A stretch of DNA of 6,283 bases from an uncultured euryarchaeote (GTDB lineage: Archaea > Thermoplasmatota > Poseidoniia > Poseidoniales > Poseidoniaceae), in the NCBI GenBank assembly GCA_937897005.1, contig CALCOQ010000162.1, forward strand, positions 1 to 6,283, in the 5' to 3' direction. This document shows positions 1 to 5,479 of the stretch, in pieces. The translations under genes and the position numbers were made by a program. How positions within the stretch are numbered: the stretch's first letter is position 1; each line of letters opens with the position of its first letter. The notes beneath the pieces were generated by a model that had not been told where the DNA came from, did not search any database, and saw only the letters and a list, made by a program, of their open reading frames with translations.

Positions 1-539
1 GCGCCCGAGGAATCACTTCCTATCCAACCGGGAGTTGGAGGTTCCACCTTGTCCAATGTACCATTGTTGGGAACATATGAGGTGTCCCACCATGAGTCTT
101 CAGCGGGATAAGTGAGACTGTCGACCAATGTGCCGTCCGGCATCCTCAGATTGACAGTGTCTGAGTCAAAATAATCGAGTTCAATTCCAGTGTCTGCACG
201 GAAGAAAACTATGCGTGCATCTGGATGCAAGGTCGTGTTCCATCCGATTGAACATTGTGCGGAACCGCCGTTCAGTGAATCATCCAGCCACCAGTTGGAG
301 ATGTTGACCGCTATATCACCACGATTCCACAACTCGATGAACTGGTCGGAAGAGGAACCGATCACGCCATCACCGTTCCAATCGGTTCCATTGTGGTCTT
401 CATCGCTTGGTGAGACCAAGATCTCAGAAATGACCACATCAGGCACTGAGTCATCAGCAGCGCTGTTGTCGAATGGGATGTTGGCCAGTGACAACAGCAT
501 CAATGATGTGAGGAAGAAGGCCCTTCTGGAGGGTGTCAT
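1..539 (-). CDS. Secreted lamin-tail-domain (LTD) protein, C-terminus cut by window edge
   Basis: The reading frame has no stop from the ATG at 539 down to base 1, giving 179 codons of an incomplete protein. Residues 1-30 look like an export signal: MTPSRRAFF, then a hydrophobic stretch to about residue 23, then a small-residue cleavage region near NSAAD. SRRAFF resembles a twin-arginine (Tat) motif, but a Sec signal is also possible. Residues 34-175 fit a lamin-tail domain, with VVISEILVSP at the start, FIELWNRG, INISNWWLDD-like strand spacing (VNISNWWLDD), then LVDSLTY and an ending TPGWIG. An Asp/Asn/Gly-rich insert at 46-58 (DEDHNGTDWNGDG) could bind calcium. LTDs are immunoglobulin-like folds found in many secreted or surface proteins of bacteria and archaea, often next to enzyme or anchor domains; any such partner here would lie beyond the left edge. 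The gene is divergent from the thioredoxin-like gene. The call as LTD is an inference from motif pattern; binding partner and substrate are unknown. Confidence 0.82.
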   Translation of the reverse strand, partial: MTPSRRAFFLTSLMLLSLANIPFDNSAADDSVPDVVISEILVSPSDEDHNGTDWNGDGVIGSSSDQFIELWNRGDIAVNISNWWLDDSLNGGSAQCSIGWNTTLHPDARIVFFRADTGIELDYFDSDTVNLRMPDGTLVDSLTYPAEDSWWDTSYVPNNGTLDKVEPPTPGWIGSDSSG

Positions 540-677
540 GGCTTGCCGAACAGCAGGAAGTTGATGAATGCAACTAGTCACTGTGGTGGCCCAGTTCCAG
601 CACCATGACCCCTTTCTTTCAAGTAGGTAGTTACGAACCCACATGCCGGGGTGCATCTATTGAGCAGGACCTTGGAT
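540..677. other. Divergent intergenic region between LTD gene and thioredoxin-like gene
   Basis: These 138 bases separate two divergent starts and must hold both promoters if each gene has its own. I see no convincing TATA box at the expected distance from either start. There is no long hairpin and no RNA gene. An in-frame GTG at 651 could extend the plus-strand gene into this region, and an in-frame GTG upstream of 539 could extend the LTD gene, but neither improves the protein. Confidence 0.4.
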
Positions 678-1025
678 ATGGATTGGAAGAATATTGAGGC
701 CACTTTGGTGGATAATGAGACTGTTTTCATCGACATCTGGAATCCTAATGACTCTATGGAGGATGAATTTCAGCCGGTCTTCAACAAGGTTGCAGATGAC
801 CATCAGGATGTCAAGTTCGCTCGAATCAACACAGATACAGAACCCGATCTGGCAAGGGCTCTAGGAGTTGAAAATACACCCACTCTCATGGTGGTCAAGA
901 AGCGTATGGATATTCTACAGAAGACTGAGCAACTGGGAGAGCAGATGTTGCAGGACCTCGTGGAGGTCGTGCGCGGAATTGATGTTGATGAATTGTTATT
1001 GAGAACCTGTCCTGCAGATGACTGA
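678..1025 (+). CDS. Thioredoxin-fold protein lacking the CxxC active site
   Basis: The 115-residue protein matches a single thioredoxin domain over its whole length. Visible marks are a strand VFIDIW at 16-21 where thioredoxins have VDFWA, a helix ending FQPVF, the strand DVKFARINTDTEPDLARALGV, and the cis-proline segment ENTPTLMVV. The redox motif WCGPC is replaced by WNPNDS, so both catalytic cysteines are absent and it cannot act as a dithiol reductase. It is probably cytoplasmic, as there is no signal peptide. Non-redox thioredoxin folds usually serve as binding or chaperone-like modules; that role is inferred. The only cysteine is near the C-terminus (RTCPADD). ATG 678 places the first strand at normal thioredoxin spacing; GTG 651 in the same frame would add nine residues. 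A GCAGGA stretch lies about 10 nt before 678. It shares direction with the next gene, but a T-rich stretch and a new TATA box lie between them. Confidence 0.8.
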   Translation: MDWKNIEATLVDNETVFIDIWNPNDSMEDEFQPVFNKVADDHQDVKFARINTDTEPDLARALGVENTPTLMVVKKRMDILQKTEQLGEQMLQDLVEVVRGIDVDELLLRTCPADD

Positions 1026-1036
1026 AAATCGTCTTG

Positions 1037-1049
1037 CTTTGTTTTAATC
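1037..1049 (+). terminator. Possible T-rich archaeal terminator after the thioredoxin-like gene
   Basis: CTTTGTTTTAATC begins 12 nt after the stop at 1025. Archaeal RNA polymerase often terminates at T-rich non-template tracts without a hairpin. The tract is short and interrupted by one G, so the call is weak. It does fit with a separate promoter starting about 10 nt downstream. Confidence 0.3.
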
Positions 1050-1057
1050 ACCGACGG

Positions 1058-1070
1058 TTTCAAGTTAAAA
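1058..1070 (+). promoter_or_regulatory. TATA-like box for the phosphodiesterase-like gene
   Basis: TTTCAAGTTAAAA is the most AT-rich stretch in this gap, and its core centres about 26 nt before the ATG at 1091. In archaea the TATA box centre lies about 26 nt before the transcription start, so this placement predicts a leaderless or nearly leaderless mRNA starting at the ATG. No Shine-Dalgarno sequence precedes that ATG, which agrees. Confidence 0.42.
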
Positions 1071-1090
1071 CCCCTACCTGTGGTGTTCAC

Positions 1091-1696
1091 ATGGGGAACA
1101 TGGGTCACCGTCTTGGGGGGGATGTCCTCCCTCATCCTGGCAATACATTGCAGTGCCTGCGTTCGGCGAGAGGGTTGCAGGTTCACAAGAAATTTCGATA
1201 CTGGGAATTCGATGTGCATGAGACCAAAGATGGAGAATTGATTGTTTATCATGATGATTCAGTAAGCATGAACGGGGTTGCAAAATCCTTGAATGAATTG
1301 ACAGCCAAACAGTTGAGGAAGATTGCCAAAGAGGAACTGGAGATTGAGGTTCCTACATTGAGCGAGGTTCTTGAGGCTCTTGGAGAGACCGAGAAACCTG
1401 TGCGAGTGGAGATAAGGAATCTGTACTCCGATGAAGGCAAGCAGAAGTTGATCGATATGGTTGCGGATGCCAAGGAGAAACATGGTTGGAACTGCAAGGT
1501 CATCGCATGGAAAGACCGCTTCCGAACCATGTTCCCAAGCGATGAGAGAGAGCGCTGGAGCAGGGAATTCTCAAAGCGTAATCTTGCTCTATGTCGAGTT
1601 GGTCTACATCATGTTGACTTGTTCAAGGCTCATAGCAATACAGTTGGTAGAATGATGTTCACATTGGGTCTAGGGCCAATTTCCCGACGCAAATGA
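1091..1696 (+). CDS. Short glycerophosphodiester phosphodiesterase-like (GDPD) protein
   Basis: The 201-residue protein carries the N-terminal signature of the GDPD TIM-barrel family, which hydrolyses glycerophosphodiesters to glycerol phosphate and an alcohol. In order: GHRLGG (His6, Arg7), PHPGNTL (16-19 replace the usual PENT), YWEFDVHETKDGELIVYHDD (Glu39, Asp41 and His54 match the metal and acid-base residues), VPTLSEVLE (88-96) and VRVEIR (Glu107 matches the third metal ligand). The Glu of PENT is Gly here. The C-terminal part of the barrel, normally with a WTVN-like strand and a GVDGI-TD end, is not recognisable. Families of this kind usually run 230-250 residues, so it is short or strongly diverged. 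The same frame opens upstream to a TTG at 1034, but ATG 1091 or ATG 1100 fits the fold start, and a TATA-like box supports 1091. There is no signal peptide. Its stop overlaps an ATG of the next frame (ATGA, 1693-1696). Catalytic activity is plausible but unproven; archaeal ether-lipid headgroup turnover is one inferred role. Confidence 0.75.
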   Translation: MGNMGHRLGGDVLPHPGNTLQCLRSARGLQVHKKFRYWEFDVHETKDGELIVYHDDSVSMNGVAKSLNELTAKQLRKIAKEELEIEVPTLSEVLEALGETEKPVRVEIRNLYSDEGKQKLIDMVADAKEKHGWNCKVIAWKDRFRTMFPSDERERWSREFSKRNLALCRVGLHHVDLFKAHSNTVGRMMFTLGLGPISRRK

Positions 1697-1706
1697 GCAA
1701 GGCCAA

Positions 1707-1717
1707 CCAAAATATAC
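1707..1717 (+). promoter_or_regulatory. TATA-like box upstream of the lipoprotein gene
   Basis: CCAAAATATAC lies just after the stop of the phosphodiesterase-like gene. Its AAAATATA core (1709-1716) centres about 25 nt before the ATG at 1738. The CC before it may be part of a BRE-like element. The geometry predicts transcription starting at or next to the ATG, giving a leaderless mRNA. Confidence 0.45.
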
Positions 1718-1736
1718 AGCCGCCCATAGGGCGGCT
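1718..1736. repeat. Perfect 8-bp inverted repeat between TATA box and start codon
   Basis: AGCCGCCC-ATA-GGGCGGCT is a perfect 8-bp palindrome with a 3-nt centre, ending one base before the ATG at 1738. It starts directly after the TATA-like box. No T-run follows, so it does not look like an intrinsic terminator. Its position between TATA and start matches where archaeal repressors block polymerase recruitment, so an operator is the best reading. On read-through RNA from upstream it would form a stable hairpin next to the start codon. If translation began at 1693 it would simply be coding sequence. Confidence 0.6.
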
Positions 1737-1737
1737 C

Positions 1738-3297
1738 ATGCAGAGGAGTGGTCGGGTGGCTTTCTCGCTCTTCGTCCTGTTCTCGTTATTGAGTGGCTGC
1801 TTAGGAGAAGACAAGGCCCCTGAGGTGATTGCGGATGAAGTCGATGCATTCGCAGGTCATGTTCAGGTCGACCCTGGGATGGAGACTCTGCAGGACCTTA
1901 GGGGCTTCACCTCCATTGACCTTGCATATGTTGAGAACTTGACATCACTGGCTGGTGAATGGTTTGATGCTGATGAGACAAATCTAACATTCGTTGAGGA
2001 ATTGTTCGAGAATGGACACGCCAGCAATTATCAATGGGCTGTTTATGACAAGAATTTCGGCGGAAATTGTTGCGAGCATTACATCGCTGCCACCAAGGAA
2101 GGAAGCATACTCAATTTCGGCGGAGAGTATCCGGTTTGGAGTCCCGATCGTGGACATGAATGGGACACTTACCTTCCAACGGTGATTCCAGATACGCAAT
2201 GCAGGACTCCTGCTCCGACCGCACCAGGTCAAGAAGGTCTGGGAGAGGGTAGTATCGTTCAGGCGGTCAATGGCGACCTGATATCCATGGGCTGGTTTCC
2301 ATATGTTGGTCTTGACTTGAAACTGGACAAGTTCTATGCCTTTCTTTACGATGAGGAGCAGGGGCAATGGAGTTGGTGTTACAATCGAATCACTGAGCCA
2401 TTCTATGACCGTTCATGGCAGGTCGAGATCGTTGGCCCCATCTCCTCCAATATCGGTGGCAATGATTGGGGCAGCTTCGTAATCTCCAATTTCTGGCACC
2501 AGACACAGAACGTTGGTGGCCAAGTCTCGATAGACGGCCTCAACTACTACCCAATTTCCTTCCCAGGGCGCAGTGAAAATCTGGACATGGTGGAACTCGA
2601 ACTGCAACAGGAGGAACTGGGAGTGGAGTGGGATTTCACAAAACCACACAAGGAGATGCGAGCCTTCCCAATTCCACAAGGTGGTCTTCTGTTTCCAAAC
2701 TATTTCGAAAATGGAGATGATGCATACCTTGGGACTGCATTGACCTGGGTGGCCGACCCTCAACTCATCGAGGGAGGAATGTGGATTGGAGAATGGTATA
2801 GGCATCAGGTCGATGGAGCTGGATTACCTTCTGAGTATTGCTCATTCGAATCCAGCGGAGGTCTGCATTGTATCGAAAGGAATGGTCTTACCTTCACTCA
2901 CCGGTTATCTTTGGATGGAGGTCACGTCTGGGAGAACTACACGTATGACCTGACGGGGCTTGCGGCTGATATTGAAGAATGGGAATTCCATCTCAGTGGA
3001 GAGCATGATCTTGCAATACTGAATGTAAGATACCAGAGTGCTGCAGGACCAGATGTTGATGTTGTCTTTCACATCAGGGATTTCAGTGAGAATCTTGCAC
3101 CCGACACGCTGACTTTCATCGGTCTTGGAGATCTTGATTCAACCAGTGGAGCTGGCAACGATATTCGATTCGATTTCGCCAGCATCACGATGCTCAACGA
3201 TGGCGGGGCAGTCATCGCATTCCATGATTCAAGTGACCCCGACCCCTTGTTCGCGGTTGAGCAAGTGATGCCCGATTACGGGCCTCCTCTCTCTTGA
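1738..3297 (+). CDS. Secreted lipoprotein with Asp-box (BNR-like) beta-propeller motifs
   Basis: The 519-residue protein begins with a lipoprotein signal: MQRSGR, a hydrophobic run FSLFVLFSLL, then the lipobox LSGC with Cys21 as the lipid anchor. The mature chain is therefore expected on the outer face of the cell membrane. Three Asp-box-like motifs are visible: SPDRGHEW (135-142), SIDGLNYY (264-271, degenerate) and SLDGGHVW (391-398). Asp boxes mark turns in sialidase-like beta-propellers, and the chain is rich in Trp, Tyr and short strands. Sialidase catalytic residues cannot be assigned, so binding rather than hydrolysis is equally possible. Six cysteines remain after the anchor (a CC pair at 111-112, then 155, 214, 368, 378), an even number that suggests disulphides. 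ATG 1693 in the same frame overlaps the upstream stop and would add 15 polar residues ahead of the signal. I prefer 1738 because of the signal length and the TATA placement. Function is not recognised beyond the fold. Confidence 0.82.
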   Translation: MQRSGRVAFSLFVLFSLLSGCLGEDKAPEVIADEVDAFAGHVQVDPGMETLQDLRGFTSIDLAYVENLTSLAGEWFDADETNLTFVEELFENGHASNYQWAVYDKNFGGNCCEHYIAATKEGSILNFGGEYPVWSPDRGHEWDTYLPTVIPDTQCRTPAPTAPGQEGLGEGSIVQAVNGDLISMGWFPYVGLDLKLDKFYAFLYDEEQGQWSWCYNRITEPFYDRSWQVEIVGPISSNIGGNDWGSFVISNFWHQTQNVGGQVSIDGLNYYPISFPGRSENLDMVELELQQEELGVEWDFTKPHKEMRAFPIPQGGLLFPNYFENGDDAYLGTALTWVADPQLIEGGMWIGEWYRHQVDGAGLPSEYCSFESSGGLHCIERNGLTFTHRLSLDGGHVWENYTYDLTGLAADIEEWEFHLSGEHDLAILNVRYQSAAGPDVDVVFHIRDFSENLAPDTLTFIGLGDLDSTSGAGNDIRFDFASITMLNDGGAVIAFHDSSDPDPLFAVEQVMPDYGPPLS

Positions 3298-3473
3298 TTC
3301 TCCTTTCGTTGCTTTTCTCTAAGGTCGAGGAAGGCCATGGTTGCCAGAATCTGGACTGCAGTGATTCCCCCTCCAACAGTGAATGAGCCACTGGTATACG
3401 AAGAGATGAAGAAGGTTCCAGCTGATAGAAGCAGTCCAATCATCAAGTCGACGAATGCCTTGCCTCCTTCCAT
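3276..3473 (-). CDS. Small two-helix membrane protein, function unknown
   Basis: This 65-residue protein has two predicted membrane segments, about residues 7-26 (from FVDLMIGLLL to FFISS) and 31-50 (from FTVGGG to MAFLDL), joined by a short Ser/Thr/Gly loop. It ends in a strongly charged tail, DLREKQRKENQERGGP. The clear hydrophobic-charged layout, rather than a random mix, is the reason I accept it as a gene. By the positive-inside rule the charged tail should face the cytoplasm, with both termini inside. A TAA lies two codons before the ATG in frame, so 3473 is the first possible ATG. An AAGGAG sits 17 nt upstream, too far to be a normal ribosome site. Its 3' end overlaps the lipoprotein gene by 22 bp, tail to tail. 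I do not recognise a family. Confidence 0.6.
   Translation of the reverse strand: MEGGKAFVDLMIGLLLSAGTFFISSYTSGSFTVGGGITAVQILATMAFLDLREKQRKENQERGGP
3299..3320 (+). terminator. Possible pyrimidine-rich terminator after the lipoprotein gene
   Basis: Just after the TGA at 3295-3297 the plus strand carries TCCTTTCG and GCTTTTCTCT, with short T-runs in a C/T-only context. This is a plausible archaeal T-rich termination zone. The same bases encode the Lys/Glu/Arg-rich tail of the opposite-strand membrane protein, which alone could explain the composition. Confidence 0.25.
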
Positions 3474-3514
3474 GTATTACCGTCAACAGTCTCCTTCTTG
3501 AATGTGGAGCCGGT

Positions 3515-3531
3515 TACCAATACTTTTGGTA
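3515..3531. repeat. Short inverted repeat TACCAA-TACTT-TTGGTA
   Basis: Six perfectly paired bases flank a 5-nt centre. A third copy of TACCAA occurs at 3612-3617, just downstream of the korA TATA-like box. Repeated half-sites around a promoter can be regulator binding sites, but a 6-bp arm is close to what chance allows. Confidence 0.3.
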
Positions 3532-3592
3532 TGAATGTGCTGCGCACCTCCACCCAGTCATCAGACGTGGCATTCATTCAGATAGTGAAATA

Positions 3593-3607
3593 GGAACCGA
3601 TATAATG
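3593..3607 (+). promoter_or_regulatory. Probable TATA box for the korAB operon
   Basis: GGAACCGATATAATG contains GATATAAT, the best TATA match in the gap before korA. A start about 26 nt downstream falls near 3630, leaving a leader of roughly 58 nt. A leadered transcript agrees with the presence of a Shine-Dalgarno-like GGTG before korA, unlike the leaderless pattern inferred for the lipoprotein and phosphodiesterase-like genes. Confidence 0.42.
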
Positions 3608-3688
3608 TCTATACCAACGGGTGTCTGAAGGGACCCCATTGGACGGCGGTCAGAATGATGTACGTAAGCGTCGGATTGGTGAATGGAA

Positions 3689-5467
3689 ATGAGTGGTTTT
3701 GATTACGTCATCAGCATTGGGGGGGCAGCCGGACAAGGTATCGCGACACCTGGAAACATCCTTGCTCGTCTATTTGCTCGTCGAGGCATCCATATGTACG
3801 CTTACAACGCATATCAATCGATTATCCGTGGTGGTCATTCCTTCCTCACCATCCGTTGCAGCGACCGTGAGATTCGTACACATGGTGACGTCATCAACCT
3901 GATAATTTGCCTTAATCAGGATACCATGGACCGACATCTGGAGCATCTCGGTTCCGGTGCTTCTGTAATTTTCAACAGTGACACCATCGTGCCTGGGGAG
4001 CCAGCCGAAGGAGTCCAACTCTGTCCTGTGGGGGTTGGCGAATTGGCTGGAAAGGGCTCAAACAAGCTGATGCAGAACACGGTGGCAATCGCCGTAGCCT
4101 GCCAAATACTTGGCATCGAGTTTTCCGCTATTGAAGATGTACTCAACTTTCAGTTCTCGGCTAAAGGTGAGGAATTGGTAGCGGAGAATGTGCGTGTTGC
4201 AAAGGCAGCATACAACCATTCAGCGTCTAATTTCCAGCCTGTGGAGCAACAGGCGCCTCAGCCAACCGCACCTTTAGCCGTGTGGGCGGGCAATCAGGCA
4301 TTCGCAATGGCAGCAGCGGGTGCCGGCGTCAAGTTCTACTGCGCATATCCAATGAGTCCCTCGACTGGTATCTTGCATTGGATGGCGGCCAATGCTCGCG
4401 AACTTGGTATCATGGTGCGTCAGGTCGAGGATGAGATCAGTGTTGTTTGCATGACTGTTGGAGCAGCCCATGCCGGCTGTCGTTCGATGTGTGCCACCTC
4501 TGGTGGTGGATTCGCGTTGATGACCGAAGGTGTGGGTGCAGCTGGCATGATGGAGATTCCAATAGTCATGGTCAACGTGCAACGTGCTGGTCCTTCAACC
4601 GGAGTACCCACGAAGACCGAGCAAGGGGACTTATGGCAGGTGCTCGGTGCCAGTCAAGGAGACTTTCCGAAACTCATTCTTGCTCCTCGCAGCCCTCTTG
4701 ACGCTTTCCAGACGATTCCTGAAGTGTTCAATCTCGCTGACAAGTACCAGTTGCCTGCGATAATACTTTCTGACTTGTTGATATCCGACGAGACTTCGAC
4801 CATCAATCCTGAATTACTTGACATGCAACCGCTCATCGACCGAGGTGAACTCATCACCGAGGCTGGGGATGAGGCTGGGAATTACGAACGCTACAAGTTT
4901 ACAGAGAGTGGTATCTCACCGCGTGCCCTACCGGGTATTCCTGGTTACGAACATGTTGTCGCTACCGACGAGCACATGCCCGATGGCGTGCTCATCAGTG
5001 ACGAGTTCACCCACCCCCACAAACGCCGAGCCATGTTGGAGAAGAGACAGAGTAAGATGGATGGCTTACTAGCGGACCTTCCACCTCCTGCTATCGTCGG
5101 CGCTCCCGATGCTGATGTGACTCTGGTCGGTTGGGGTTCCACCGCTGGTGTCATCCAAGAGGCAATCGAACAACTAGCAGCGCTAGGTGTCGTCGTCAAC
5201 CACCTTCACTTCAAATGGCTGGTTCCATTCCACGCTGATGAGGCTGACGAGTTACTCTCATCCTGCAAGCGTACCATCATTGTTGAGAACAACTATTCCG
5301 GGCTTTTCCATCGCTATCTGCGAAGTGAAACCGGTTTCACTGTGGATGGTCATATCCGCAAGTATGATGGCGAGCCATTCAAGCCACATCATATCGTTGA
5401 GGCGGTTCAGGATCAACTCAATGGAGGCGAACCCTTGTCTGTGCCTTATGAGGAGATTATTGTTTGA
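3689..5467 (+). CDS. korA: 2-oxoacid:ferredoxin oxidoreductase, fused gamma-alpha subunit
   Basis: This subunit pairs with KorB to convert a 2-oxoacid and CoA to acyl-CoA and CO2, passing electrons to ferredoxin in the cytoplasm. The 592 residues are full length for the fused type. Residues 6-180 are the gamma domain, with ISIGGAAGQGI near the start and IRGGHS at 46-51. A Pro/Gln-rich linker follows at about 181-195. The pyrimidine-binding alpha domain comes next: AYPMSPST (219-226) is the YPITP-type loop, then QVEDE, ATSGGGFALMTEG and QRAGPSTGVPT. Arg299 and Thr308 in that last motif match residues reported to contact the 2-oxoacid in the Sulfolobus enzyme. The C-terminal transketolase-like domain has LVGWGSTAGV and ENNYSG. 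GGTG at 3678-3681 is seven bases before ATG 3689; an in-frame ATG at 3683 would add two residues. Substrate could be 2-oxoglutarate, pyruvate or both; sequence alone does not decide. No delta (ferredoxin-like) subunit is seen, as expected for this type. Confidence 0.95.
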   Translation: MSGFDYVISIGGAAGQGIATPGNILARLFARRGIHMYAYNAYQSIIRGGHSFLTIRCSDREIRTHGDVINLIICLNQDTMDRHLEHLGSGASVIFNSDTIVPGEPAEGVQLCPVGVGELAGKGSNKLMQNTVAIAVACQILGIEFSAIEDVLNFQFSAKGEELVAENVRVAKAAYNHSASNFQPVEQQAPQPTAPLAVWAGNQAFAMAAAGAGVKFYCAYPMSPSTGILHWMAANARELGIMVRQVEDEISVVCMTVGAAHAGCRSMCATSGGGFALMTEGVGAAGMMEIPIVMVNVQRAGPSTGVPTKTEQGDLWQVLGASQGDFPKLILAPRSPLDAFQTIPEVFNLADKYQLPAIILSDLLISDETSTINPELLDMQPLIDRGELITEAGDEAGNYERYKFTESGISPRALPGIPGYEHVVATDEHMPDGVLISDEFTHPHKRRAMLEKRQSKMDGLLADLPPPAIVGAPDADVTLVGWGSTAGVIQEAIEQLAALGVVVNHLHFKWLVPFHADEADELLSSCKRTIIVENNYSGLFHRYLRSETGFTVDGHIRKYDGEPFKPHHIVEAVQDQLNGGEPLSVPYEEIIV

Positions 5468-5475
5468 GGTGGTGA
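5466..5475 (+). promoter_or_regulatory. Shine-Dalgarno site for korB, overlapping the korA stop
   Basis: GAGGTGGTGA starts inside the korA TGA codon. GAGGTG is eight bases before the korB ATG at 5480, the normal spacing. Ribosomes ending on korA would finish on this site, so the two subunits are likely translated in a coupled way. An earlier ATG at 5476 is out: it meets a stop after three codons. The same GGTGAATGGA string precedes korA at 3678-3687. Confidence 0.7.
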
Positions 5476-5479
5476 ATGG

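Larger units (their letters stand above)
3474..3688. other. Intergenic region upstream of korA and of the small membrane protein gene
   Basis: These 215 bases separate divergent genes and hold no credible coding frame, tRNA or long hairpin. They contain a TATA-like box for korA, a short TACCAA inverted repeat, and a leader of about 55-60 nt before korA if transcription starts near 3630. Confidence 0.5.

Noticed and set aside
190..564. Plus-strand open frame of 124 codons
   Set aside because: It lies opposite the lamin-tail gene, whose frame has a signal peptide and domain motifs. The plus-strand translation is Ser/Pro-rich with no recognisable pattern.
1034..1090. N-terminal extension of the phosphodiesterase-like gene from TTG 1034
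   Set aside because: The extra 19 residues do not resemble the family and would span the predicted TATA-like box and part of the T-rich tract.
803..1252. Minus-strand open frame of 149 codons
   Set aside because: It runs opposite both the thioredoxin-like and the phosphodiesterase-like genes, which show clear family motifs. Its translation has no domain pattern.
1461..1655. Overlapping plus-strand frame, tested as a frameshifted continuation of the phosphodiesterase-like protein
   Set aside because: Its translation contains no GDPD C-terminal motifs, so it does not explain the short length.
1718..1736. Palindrome as a bacterial-type intrinsic terminator for the upstream gene
   Set aside because: No T-run follows; the next bases are CATGCAGAGG, including the start codon.
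3474..3688. Possible tRNA or structured RNA in the gap before korA
   Set aside because: No cloverleaf arms, T-loop sequence or long stems are visible; only short arms of 4-6 bp occur.
4274..4611. Minus-strand frames inside korA
   Set aside because: They are opposite the strongly conserved alpha domain and show compositional His/Thr/Cys bias without motifs.
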